The notes below the pieces were generated by a model that did no database searches, had not been told where the DNA came from, and saw only the letters and a list, made by a program, of their open reading frames with translations. Position numbers and translations under genes: made by a program. Of a stretch of DNA of 64,000 nucleotides, positions 1 through 7,461 are shown piece after piece (the stretch's first letter is position 1; every line of letters starts with the position of its first letter). The DNA is from Paenibacillus borealis (GTDB lineage: Bacteria > Bacillota > Bacilli > Paenibacillales > Paenibacillaceae): positions 8,092,809 to 8,156,808 of the forward strand of contig NZ_CP009285.1 of the NCBI RefSeq assembly GCF_000758665.1. Direction: 5' to 3'.

Positions 1-169
1 CTTGGCAATAAAAACAAATTGTCTTTTCTTGCTGTGGTGGAAATAATTTATATAGCTCATTAGGTCTAGCATTAATTTCATATTCATTGATTAACAATGT
101 AGTCTTTTCGCCTTCATAATAACGAGTAATTAATCGTTGAATTTGTTTTTCGTTTAAATGTGAGAGCAT
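1..169 (-). CDS. Unknown protein, 3' part cut by window edge
   Basis: Partial gene running off the left edge. An ATG at 169 follows a good Shine-Dalgarno (AAGGAG about 10 nt upstream) and opens 56 codons without a stop, beginning MLSHLNEKQIQRLI. The visible part is basic, polar and helix-prone, and ends near a possible zinc-type cysteine pair (ICFYC) at the window edge. I do not recognise the family. It lies in the AT-rich accessory block and is divergent from the HicB-like gene. A weak promoter (TTGACG, 18 nt, TACATT) may lie at about 200-229. Confidence 0.5.
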   Translation of the reverse strand, partial: MLSHLNEKQIQRLITRYYEGEKTTLLINEYEINARPNELYKLFPPQQEKTICFYCQ

Positions 170-671
170 GTAGGGTCGCTCCTTAAGACTTTTATATTAA
201 ATGTACCCCTCATCAACGAATTTCGTCAATAAATTACAATGCTTTACTTTTGTAGTGGAAATTTTCACAATATACACTAAGTCGATTGAAGATTCGAAAA
301 TAAAGAAAAATATTACTCAAGCAACCGTCACTTCAGCCCTGTTATCTTCCCAATTCGCATCACACTCGTGAATTGACCATTTGTTTATGAATCTCAGTGA
401 AATATGGATAGCTAAACTCTAAATGCATAACCCTAATTTAATTACTTCTCAACTAGTTCCCTCTGTGCGTCACCACCCTCACCATTCTAACGTACACCGC
501 GACTAGTTGTAGAATCCGTGCATAAACCTCTCCCAAACTTTCCAAGAAAACTTCCCATTAAATTAAATGCGCATTATTTATGCGCTTTTTATCGTTTAAT
601 AATATTGACACGCACTTTTTATGCGCATTATAATATTAATAATAAATTATATCTAAAAGGAAAGTGATTCT
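170..671. other. AT-rich intergenic region between divergent genes
   Basis: About 500 bp with no supported gene. The left end holds the ribosome binding site and a weak promoter candidate for the truncated leftward gene. The right end (567-634) holds the promoter and repeated operator-like motifs of the HicB-like gene. I see nothing recognisable in the middle. Confidence 0.5.
567..634 (+). promoter_or_regulatory. Near-consensus sigma-A promoter with ATGCGC operator repeats
   Basis: TTGACA at 605-610 and TATAAT at 629-634 are separated by 18 nt, both perfect hexamers. The motif ATGCGCAT occurs at 567-574 and again at 621-628 touching the -10, with TATGCGC at 579-585 and a related CGCAC at 611-615. 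Repeated near-palindromes in and above such a strong promoter suggest autoregulation by the downstream protein, which has both ribbon-helix-helix-like and XRE-type DNA-binding segments. The operator role is inference. Confidence 0.7.
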
Positions 672-2408
672 ATGAAAAAGCAAAATATTTGTACGTTCTG
701 GGGTATTGTCAGAATGAATTCCGTTATTTTTCCTGACATTCCTAACTGTGAAATCAGCTTCCCTGACGAGGGGGATCTAACTCCAGTTGTTCAACAAGCT
801 TTATCAGAAAGATTGCTCGAACTTGAATTAAATGGAGAACAAATACCACCAGCAACAGATGTTAAAGTGTTGCTAGATCAATATCCGGGCTCATCCCTGG
901 TATCTTTCACTGTTTATTTAGCTACTCTGCGGGATGCAAAAGAACATAAGTCGATCCGGAAAAATGTTACCATAGACAAATGGTTGGCTGATGCTGCTGA
1001 CGAACAAGGAATAAACTTTTCGCAAGTACTTCAGGAAGGAATTCGTCGTGTACTTGGCTTAGAGGAGTCTCAGCCTTTTAAAGTATTAGACCTCGGGACT
1101 ATGCGTAGGAAAACTGGTAAAACAGTAAACGAGGTTTCGCTCGAAACAAGAATTCCCGTTCGACAACTAGAAGGACTAGAAGATGGACGCCGTCGAATAA
1201 ACGAAAAGGAAATTACGCTGATTGCAAAGGCATTTGGTTGCTCGGAGAGTGAATTGATCGGCGCTCCATCTCCCTATCATCCTCTTGATGTGGAGTCGAT
1301 GACGGATGCAATTCGAAAATACGGTTCTTTTGACGGGGCTTACGGGAGTTCGAATTTCCGACTGGAGGTCTTTATCTCTTTAATGAATGACATTTGGAAA
1401 TGGTTCTGCCAAAGCGAAGAAGGAAAGCATTACTTAGGACATGGGAAATCACTAGATCCACAAGAGTATGTCACTCGTTTTAAAAAACACATGCTTCGTT
1501 CGATCATGTATGATATTAGACATGGTGCCTGGTATAATACGAATAATTTCCCCTTTACTATTTTTGGTTTCAATTCCCCTTCCACTTGTTGGGTAGAACT
1601 GTACGATCAGGACGAGGTAACAGATGATCTGTTTACGGTTGTACTTGAGAACGTATCCGGCACTAGCGTTACAAATGCTTGTGAGTATTACATTCCAGCT
1701 ATCGTAAAGCAAATTTTGGAGCATAAACAAATTAGCATATTGGAACAGGATAAGAGAAAAAGCGGGTTTAAATATCCAAATATCAGGTTTTTAGAACGAA
1801 TTTGGAATTTTGGGAAAGAGGAGTATACTCATATACGCATTCGGAAGGACGGAAGTCCAGAATGGTCTTCAGGTTCACTACCACTAGCTGAGATTAGAGA
1901 TCGTGAAGAGTCGCGGTCTTATCGGCGAATTATAAGGGCACAGGACCTTCCTAAGCCATTTATTAAGGGCAAGGGTGATGATCGCTGTCAAAATGATAAA
2001 ACTGGAAGTTGTTCTGTTGTTGATAATGTCGTTCCAGACTATTTAAACGGATGCAAAAAATGCAGAGATATTGCCCGTACCTGGAAGGCGCGGGAATGGT
2101 TACTAACCAAATTATCGGATAACGAAATAAGGAAGATGGTGCCTCACAATTTTGCAAAAGAGTACCCAGATCTGTATCGATATATAAAACAAAATTTTGC
2201 TGAAGATAGCGAGGAACAGGCAGAGGGTTTAGTTTATTGGATTCAAGAATATGGAGCCTACCGATCACGCCAAGCTTCCCCTATTCATGTTTCCGAGGAA
2301 GGTTATCAAGATGGACGACATCGAACAAAAATTGCTCAAATTTTGGATATGACTATACCCGTTATCTGGCATACCACTGATCGAATGAATTTAGAATTGA
2401 TTGAGTAG
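672..2408 (+). CDS. HicB-like / XRE / ParB-like fusion protein
   Basis: A 578-residue protein of unusual architecture. Residues about 16-130 look like a full HicB antitoxin, ending in the characteristic C-terminal segment (NVTIDKWL at 98-105, then GINFSQVLQEG). Residues about 138-197 resemble an XRE-type helix-turn-helix. A long middle region is unrecognised. Four cysteines (439, 447, 461, 464, the last two as CKKC) could bind metal. Residues about 535-567 end in a ParB/sulfiredoxin-like signature with DGRHR at 547-551 and a following IPVIW. HicB is normally 70-140 residues beside a HicA toxin; none is visible. The start at 672 follows AAAAGGAAAG. Probably a DNA-binding regulator in a mobile or defence region; an enzymatic role of the C-terminal domain is speculative. 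Confidence 0.7.
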   Translation: MKKQNICTFWGIVRMNSVIFPDIPNCEISFPDEGDLTPVVQQALSERLLELELNGEQIPPATDVKVLLDQYPGSSLVSFTVYLATLRDAKEHKSIRKNVTIDKWLADAADEQGINFSQVLQEGIRRVLGLEESQPFKVLDLGTMRRKTGKTVNEVSLETRIPVRQLEGLEDGRRRINEKEITLIAKAFGCSESELIGAPSPYHPLDVESMTDAIRKYGSFDGAYGSSNFRLEVFISLMNDIWKWFCQSEEGKHYLGHGKSLDPQEYVTRFKKHMLRSIMYDIRHGAWYNTNNFPFTIFGFNSPSTCWVELYDQDEVTDDLFTVVLENVSGTSVTNACEYYIPAIVKQILEHKQISILEQDKRKSGFKYPNIRFLERIWNFGKEEYTHIRIRKDGSPEWSSGSLPLAEIRDREESRSYRRIIRAQDLPKPFIKGKGDDRCQNDKTGSCSVVDNVVPDYLNGCKKCRDIARTWKAREWLLTKLSDNEIRKMVPHNFAKEYPDLYRYIKQNFAEDSEEQAEGLVYWIQEYGAYRSRQASPIHVSEEGYQDGRHRTKIAQILDMTIPVIWHTTDRMNLELIE

Positions 2409-2428
2409 ATTTATCACAGGCAAGTCAT

Positions 2429-2463
2429 ATGAAAAGGACACTCAATCGCAGTGTCCTTTTCAT
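2429..2463. terminator. Bidirectional intrinsic terminator
   Basis: Perfect 14-bp arms (ATGAAAAGGACACT and its complement) around a 7-nt loop, between two convergent genes. A-rich and T-rich arm ends serve both strands. Confidence 0.8.
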
Positions 2464-2471
2464 AAACCAAA

Positions 2472-2993
2472 TTATTTTCTTCTCACACTCAAACCTGAGT
2501 TTGGCTTCGGTATGGCCTTAAACTTGCTTTCCGGGTCTCTGAGAGTTGATAGAAGTTTCGCGGCATCTACAGGTTGTCCCAGCAATGCTTGTGATTCTGG
2601 CCTAGGATCGTTAACTTCTTTAGCACGATAAATCTCTAATTGACCTTCTTTTTCTTCAATCACACGTGCACAAAGACCTCTAATATAGTATGTGTTAAAC
2701 TCGCCTTCAGCCAGGGTCTCATTCGCCGTGTGAGGGACATCCTTTTCAATATATCCTACTCCACGTGGCTTCTTTGCTAATTCTTTTGCAGCCATGTACT
2801 CTCTTAACTTCCGAGCAAAATCCTCATCGTCTCCGTTTTGAGCATATTCCTTTAATAATTCTGGATAAACTGTCTTACCTGTTTCTGTAAGCCTTCCACT
2901 AAGATATAATTTACCTTTTTGCAAGTCATAATCAATTTCCTTTATCATGTACTCTCTTGTAATTGGGTCTAAATTCTCAAGGTATAATGCCAT
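2472..2993 (-). CDS. Conserved hypothetical protein downstream of the CBASS operon
   Basis: A 173-residue soluble, charged protein with no signal peptide or membrane segment. It starts at ATG 2993 behind GGAGAGG. Distinctive stretches are the N-terminal LENLDPITREYM, a central LAEGEFNTYYIRGLC, a PRPES motif and the terminal PNSGLSVRRK. I have the impression that proteins with this LAEGEFN...PNSGLSV pattern recur in accessory regions, but I cannot name a family or function. It lies 105 nt after the phospholipase gene on the same strand with no clear terminator between, so it could be co-transcribed with CBASS. It is followed by the shared terminator at 2429-2463. Confidence 0.7.
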   Translation of the reverse strand: MALYLENLDPITREYMIKEIDYDLQKGKLYLSGRLTETGKTVYPELLKEYAQNGDDEDFARKLREYMAAKELAKKPRGVGYIEKDVPHTANETLAEGEFNTYYIRGLCARVIEEKEGQLEIYRAKEVNDPRPESQALLGQPVDAAKLLSTLRDPESKFKAIPKPNSGLSVRRK

Positions 2994-3098
2994 TGTATCC
3001 TCTCCTTCAATTAATAATTAACCTGGAACACTCACCACAACAAATCTTCTAGCACTGACAATTATCCTGTTGAACGAGGAAAACTATCTAAAGCTAAT

Positions 3099-4076
3099 TT
3101 AGTAAGGGTAAGGCGTGAATATTTCTGCTTTTGTATCAAGAAACCCTCTCTTACGTAGTTCAGCTATCTCGTATCTTGCCGTCTCATCGGCTAGCGACCT
3201 TAACAAGCCTATCCTTTCAACTCCGTCCAGAGTATATAACTTTGGAGGTGTAGTCGGATTGATTCTATATACGTTATTATACGTATGGTTTTCTGCTAAC
3301 AGGGTAGCAATTCCATAGGAACTTGATGACTGTGAGCGCATAAAGACTTCAATAAGCCCCATTTTCCAATCAGCTACCCCTAGGTTTTCTTTTTCTAAAT
3401 TAATATCAAAAGGCTCTTCAGTACAACCCAAGCTCAAAACTCGCAGTTCTTCTGGCTTCCATTTTAACACTCCAACAGCTTCAACCGTAGCAAGTCCAAT
3501 TGGGTTGTTAGCAAATACTCCCCCATCCACAAGCGGTACGCCGCTTTCCGTTCTAAAAGTTTGAAAGTATAGTGGAGCCGCAGCAGTTGCCAGGGCTGCT
3601 TCTACCGCGCTTTTCTTCCAATCTAACTCAAACCTAGGATGATGTCTTGTTTTGTAAATTCGAACAATGCCTTTTTGAATATTAAATGATGGGATAACCA
3701 ATCTCACACGACTATCACCAATAACGCTATTTCCGAATAATTCATCCAATGCACCTTTGAGGACTTTTGCATCATATTTTGTGTCGAACAACATATCTGC
3801 ATAACCAGTAGTCACCTTTCGGGCTAGCCTAGCCAAATATCCTTGTTTTTTGGGTTGAAAGATACTCGGGCCATAGCTCTGGTAAAAATTGAGGATTTCT
3901 TCAGCCGAAAAGCCAAGTCCAAGCCCAAGTGCTATAATCCCCCCTGTTGAAGTTCCTACTATTAAATCAAAAAAATCAGCTATCGGTTGACCTAATTGCC
4001 CTTCTATTTCGGCTAGCAGTGCAACTGGGAAGACACCTTTGATTCCTCCGCCATCGATTGTCAATATTCTTTTCAT
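3099..4076 (-). CDS. capV: CBASS effector: patatin-like phospholipase (CapV type)
   Basis: A 325-residue patatin-like phospholipase. The oxyanion segment DGGGIKG is at residues 8-14, the nucleophile elbow GTSTGG at 41-46 gives Ser43, and DGG at 184-186 supplies the catalytic Asp, so the Ser-Asp dyad is complete. In CBASS, such effectors degrade membrane phospholipids when a cyclic dinucleotide made by the neighbouring CD-NTase binds, killing the infected cell. The ATG at 4076 overlaps the TGA of the E2-like gene (ATGA), indicating translational coupling. No signal peptide, consistent with a cytosolic enzyme acting on the inner membrane face. Family and context are clear; the activating nucleotide cannot be read from the sequence. 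Confidence 0.92.
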   Translation of the reverse strand: MKRILTIDGGGIKGVFPVALLAEIEGQLGQPIADFFDLIVGTSTGGIIALGLGLGFSAEEILNFYQSYGPSIFQPKKQGYLARLARKVTTGYADMLFDTKYDAKVLKGALDELFGNSVIGDSRVRLVIPSFNIQKGIVRIYKTRHHPRFELDWKKSAVEAALATAAAPLYFQTFRTESGVPLVDGGVFANNPIGLATVEAVGVLKWKPEELRVLSLGCTEEPFDINLEKENLGVADWKMGLIEVFMRSQSSSSYGIATLLAENHTYNNVYRINPTTPPKLYTLDGVERIGLLRSLADETARYEIAELRKRGFLDTKAEIFTPYPY

Positions 4077-4738
4077 TTGCGCCCCCGCACTGTCTCATAA
4101 TACTTGTAGCAATAATTCAATTCATACTCAAACTCCCTAGGTGTCTGGAACCCTTGAATTTTTTTAAGAATAGGAGCATGACATTTTCTAATTATTGCTC
4201 CTCCTCCACATGGACAAGGTAAGTGACCCTTCACTTTTTCATATGCCAATAAATACAAGAAATTTAATACTAAAATCGATTCAGTAACTTCAAATAACTC
4301 CATATAGTATTTCATTATTCCTTTAGCACCATGTTCAAGTTCACCGTAAGGCAACACACTCTTTTGAGATAAGTGCTTATGTGTATATAGATAGGGAACT
4401 AGAAGATTTTCGACAAATCCAACTAGTGTTGGATCTGCCGAAAATTTCTCTTTTATTGCCAACGGTGCACCTAAACATAATGTTCCATCTGAAAATGTAT
4501 GGAATGTTCTAGGAATCTCCCCCTTTAATTCACGAGCTTTTGGAGCGGAATTAGGATAATTAGCATTTAGCTCAATCTCCACCGTATATGCCACATCCAT
4601 AATCTCATTATCTTGATATTGTGCGCAGAAGCGCAGTTCTCCTCGAACGAAATGTTTATCTTTCTCAAAATCAAGGACAACATTAGGGTATCGTTCCCGC
4701 AGTTTTCTGAAATGCTCCTGCACAATATGACCATTCAC
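4073..4738 (-). CDS. CBASS E2-like conjugating protein with SEC-C-like tail
   Basis: A 221-residue protein. Residues about 1-125 look like a ubiquitin-E2 fold: a proline-rich YPNSAP at 61-66, then FHTFSDGTLCLG with presumed catalytic Cys88 and nearby His80. The C-terminus carries CPCGGG and KCH (Cys175, Cys177, Cys186, His187), spaced like a SEC-C zinc motif. No E1 or JAB protease gene is adjacent, matching the 'short' type II CBASS layout (CD-NTase, E2, effector). There the E2-like protein is thought to conjugate or prime the nucleotidyltransferase through its C-terminus. The start is GTG at 4738, two nt after the CD-NTase stop, so the genes are tightly coupled. The acceptor substrate is unknown. 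Confidence 0.85.
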   Translation of the reverse strand: MNGHIVQEHFRKLRERYPNVVLDFEKDKHFVRGELRFCAQYQDNEIMDVAYTVEIELNANYPNSAPKARELKGEIPRTFHTFSDGTLCLGAPLAIKEKFSADPTLVGFVENLLVPYLYTHKHLSQKSVLPYGELEHGAKGIMKYYMELFEVTESILVLNFLYLLAYEKVKGHLPCPCGGGAIIRKCHAPILKKIQGFQTPREFEYELNYCYKYYETVRGRK

Positions 4739-4740
4739 TG

Positions 4741-5973
4741 CTAGTTACCCCATGGTTTATTAGGAGCCGAAATTTGTACTAATGGCGGGGAGATAACAGC
4801 TGCACTTGTCGGTAATCCTAGAGTCCTAGCTGCATTTATAGAAACCTCACCAAAAGTTGTCTCATACCCTTTTACAATCTTTCCAACATCATTGGTCCCA
4901 ATAATCTCAACAATGTCTTCCTTGACCCAACTGGCCCATTGGAAAAATGCTCGAGCCTTTTGATTATTATTTTCATGCCAACGATCTGCAAAATTCTCGT
5001 TTGGATTAACAGGATTCGGTATGACCCAGGTTCCATCGTCTTTTCTGGTAATTAATGATTGTGTTTGAAGGGATTTATTCAGGCTGTAATCGGAAGATAG
5101 CAAGGCGGATAACATATCAAACTGATTTACTATGTTTCTAAGAGCTAATAAAACAGTAGGCTCACCATTGTAGAGTTTGGCTGCCAAAGTAGTAATAATC
5201 ATTGAGATAGGTCTGTCTAGAGCCATGGGGTGATTTATAAAACGGACATCACGATGTCGCTTTAAGATTTGGATTGCTCGTTGTAGGGGAGTCTTGAGAA
5301 GTGCTTCGGGAACTTCATCAATACTGGCGTATATTTCCCGATTAGTTTCAAAGAGATTTCGTTTCTGAACGGATTTAACTATATCTAAAGCTGGTTTGTT
5401 AATATCATCAAACCAATCAGCATACCCACTTGGATTACTGCAATACCAGTCATATGTTCTATTCTTATTCTTATGGGTAATAGCAATAGCCTTTTGGGCT
5501 ATTCGCGGATCAATAAGATGGTTTCTTAATGCGGCCTCTTCAGGAGTTGCCGGTAGAACATCCAGATGGAAACCCACTCCCTCCTCTTCGGCATAAAGCA
5601 AAGTCCAGCAGCGCCTTCCCTCTTCATCAAGCATCTTTCTGTACTTTTCATGTTCCGTAATTCTCGTTCCAACAATCTGCTTCAGATCTTCTGGAGTCAT
5701 GCTATCCTTGGAAATCTGAAACTCGCTCACTAAATCAATATCATAATCAGCGTCCTGTCCGTTTTTAATCGGTCTCACGACAGTTCCAAGCCTAAAAGAA
5801 CCTTGGGGGTAAAAATGTATATCCTCAACACCCTCGAAATCCCCCTCAGCAATCCAACTACTAACAGCAGTATATCTTTCAACAGCTTGCTTATACTTTG
5901 TAGGAGAAATGTCTAACCGAGAAGCAATACCATCTAATAAAGAGGATACTTTGGACTCAATCTCTATTGTCAT
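4741..5973 (-). CDS. CBASS cyclic-oligonucleotide synthase (CD-NTase, cGAS/DncV-like)
   Basis: A 410-residue nucleotidyltransferase, the signal generator of the CBASS operon. The motif PQGSFRLGT (about residues 56-64) is the nucleotide-binding GS signature. DADYDIDL (about 74-81) supplies two metal-binding aspartates and FHLDV (Asp about 138) the third, so the catalytic triad is intact. On phage infection such enzymes make a cyclic di- or trinucleotide that activates the effector. The protein ends PWGN, with glycine next to last, relevant to E2-mediated modification of the C-terminus. ATG 5973 is chosen; a TTG at 5979 is closer to the GAGGG ribosome binding site and is an alternative adding two residues. 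A promoter with CIRCE operator lies about 290 nt upstream. Confidence 0.92.
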   Translation of the reverse strand: MTIEIESKVSSLLDGIASRLDISPTKYKQAVERYTAVSSWIAEGDFEGVEDIHFYPQGSFRLGTVVRPIKNGQDADYDIDLVSEFQISKDSMTPEDLKQIVGTRITEHEKYRKMLDEEGRRCWTLLYAEEEGVGFHLDVLPATPEEAALRNHLIDPRIAQKAIAITHKNKNRTYDWYCSNPSGYADWFDDINKPALDIVKSVQKRNLFETNREIYASIDEVPEALLKTPLQRAIQILKRHRDVRFINHPMALDRPISMIITTLAAKLYNGEPTVLLALRNIVNQFDMLSALLSSDYSLNKSLQTQSLITRKDDGTWVIPNPVNPNENFADRWHENNNQKARAFFQWASWVKEDIVEIIGTNDVGKIVKGYETTFGEVSINAARTLGLPTSAAVISPPLVQISAPNKPWGN

Positions 5974-6157
5974 ACGCAACCCATCCCTCTATAATTTTTT
6001 TGAAAATAAGAAGGATATCCGTCATTCATGACGTATACATAGGTATAGCCACCACAGCTTTACATATGAGGTATGGAAATTCTCCATACTGATATCTTCT
6101 TCATGCTCAGAAAAACTCCAAGCATATTTCATTCTGAAATGAAGAACACCAACCCTT

Positions 6158-6198
6158 AAAGACAAACCAAGTGTACCACCACTTAGGTTTGTCTTTTT
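6158..6198 (+). terminator. Strong hairpin, terminator-like on the plus strand
   Basis: Arms AAAGACAAACCAAGTG (6158-6173) and a 17-nt partner (6180-6196) with one bulge, then a T run on the plus strand. No plus-strand gene precedes it. On the minus strand it sits in the CBASS leader without a U-tract, so there it would be a leader hairpin rather than a terminator. Confidence 0.6.
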
Positions 6199-6230
6199 AT
6201 TTCTCTCTCAATACGCATCACCTCACCTGA

Positions 6231-6299
6231 AGAAATTAGCACTCAAAATAAAGAGTGCTAATTTCTTCTATTATACTTCATTCTTAGATTTATATACAA
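6231..6299 (-). promoter_or_regulatory. Sigma-A promoter with CIRCE (HrcA) operator upstream of CBASS
   Basis: On the minus strand, TTGTAT (6294-6299) and TATAAT (6270-6275) are 18 nt apart. At and beyond the expected start site lies a perfect inverted repeat at 6231-6266 with 14-nt arms (AGAAATTAGCACTC). It contains TTAGCACTC and GAGTGCTAA, the CIRCE half-sites recognised by the heat-shock repressor HrcA; the spacer is 8 nt rather than the usual 9. The only genes downstream are the CBASS operon. The match is read directly; HrcA control is inference. Confidence 0.8.
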
Positions 6300-6434
6300 G
6301 CATTATGGGAGCATAAGTTCCCCTAAAATCAAGAACACGGATTGTATCATTTCGAGTCGGAAGACTAAATCTCATGAATTGATTAATGCCTTCATTTTTA
6401 CCCTTGGATGTAGATCATCATTTGTATCAAAAAA

Positions 6435-6531
6435 AGCTTGTAGAAGCCTGTTACATATCGTTACGACTATAAGTGGGGCATCCCCTATTATATAGTCGTA
6501 ATAATGGTGTAATTACAGGCTCCTACGAGCT
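6435..6531. repeat. 97-nt palindromic element, copy A
   Basis: A near full-length hairpin: outer arms AGCTTGTAG and CTACGAGCT, then AGCCTGT/ACAGGCT, TTACA/TGTAA, TTACGACTATA/TATAGTCGTAA and a GGGG-CAT-CCCC tip. It matches copy B at 9216-9312 in length and layout, with paired changes in the outer stem. Function unknown. Confidence 0.85.
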
Positions 6532-6784
6532 CTTGTCAAGAAATTCAGGTTTTTGAAGTATCTTATCCTGTTAATCTCCAATTTTGTAGCAGTATCTTAT
6601 TTGCTAACATTTTTAACTCATTGAGATGGTGGAGGAGATGATCCCTGACTAATCCAGTTAGTTGGAATGACTTACAAAATCCTGATGTTTACACACTGCT
6701 CCGACTGTGCGATAGCTAACGATAATCTGCATAAAATAGTCTGAGAATAATACATAAATCCAAAAAAATTTTCTTAGGACTCTT

Positions 6785-7387
6785 TTAATTAGAACTAATA
6801 AATTCAACAAATCTCTTGTATTTGCTTTTTTTGTTCAGATTAAATTCAATTCCCATTTGTCTGAGTTCATTCATTATATAATCACATTCTCTCTCAGTAT
6901 TAACACCTTCAACTTCAATTTCAAATGATTCATTTCCACCTGGAAAAAGAGAATGATCTAGCTCTATAGTATATTCATTAAATAGCTTTAATTTCTTACG
7001 TTCATTTCGAATAGAACCTAAAAGAGATATTTCTTCTGCATTAATAATACTACTTATATTTACTGGGTTTTCAGTAATTCCCTCTAATATTTCAGAAGGG
7101 TTTTCCTTATAGTATTCAAAATCCCTCTCGGAGATAGATCTTTCAATTTCTGTGGATGAAACAAACTGGCTTTCAGTTTTAGATTTTGTTTTCATACATA
7201 GCAGCCAATTTTTTTCCTCATTTCGTATTCGTAATGTAATACCTGCCTTCTCTAGTTTAAAATCACAAGTATCAAAATAATAATTAGTCTGTCGTATTAC
7301 ATCGGGTTGTTGATTTACTCGATTGAGTATTTTTTTGTAAGAATCTTGTTCTAGCAAAAGTTTTAGTTCCTTCTCTACAGTTGCCAC
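6785..7387 (-). CDS. CYTH-domain (triphosphate tunnel) protein
   Basis: A 200-residue CYTH protein. The N-terminal signature ExExK is Glu5, Glu7, Lys9; later alternating basic and acidic strand residues (LRIRNEE, LCMKTKSK, IEIEVEG-type strand near the end) fit the eight-stranded tunnel that binds triphosphates and divalent metal. Members include class IV adenylate cyclases and (thiamine) triphosphatases, so the substrate here is open. The start is GTG at 7387 with AAGGAG 8 nt upstream. It follows the HD-hydrolase gene by 74 nt on the same strand, suggesting an operon. Very AT-rich codon use compared with the core genome, suggesting acquisition. Confidence 0.8.
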   Translation of the reverse strand: MATVEKELKLLLEQDSYKKILNRVNQQPDVIRQTNYYFDTCDFKLEKAGITLRIRNEEKNWLLCMKTKSKTESQFVSSTEIERSISERDFEYYKENPSEILEGITENPVNISSIINAEEISLLGSIRNERKKLKLFNEYTIELDHSLFPGGNESFEIEVEGVNTERECDYIMNELRQMGIEFNLNKKSKYKRFVEFISSN

Positions 7388-7461
7388 GATATCATCTCCT
7401 TAGTTTATTACGATCAGATTTTAAAAATTCATTCAAATATCTAATATAATTATATCTAAAT

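Larger units (their letters stand above)
5974..6784. other. Intergenic region with CBASS promoter, hairpin and palindromic element
   Basis: About 810 bp without a supported long gene. Right to left it holds palindromic element A (6435-6531), a sigma-A-like promoter with CIRCE operator (6231-6299), an 11-codon ORF with a ribosome binding site (ATG 6218, stop about 6185), a strong hairpin (6158-6198), then about 180 bp of leader with only short inverted repeats (for example CGTCATTCATGACG near 6021). The part at 6540-6784 shows nothing I recognise. Confidence 0.6.

Noticed and set aside
2412..2420. TTATCACAG near the 2.4 kb terminator as a second SCC-like attachment site
   Set aside because: Only a short partial match to the rlmH end and in the opposite orientation.
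6158..6198. Hairpin as terminator blocking CBASS transcription
   Set aside because: The U-tract is on the plus strand; on the minus strand the hairpin is followed by AAGGG, so it should not terminate CBASS.
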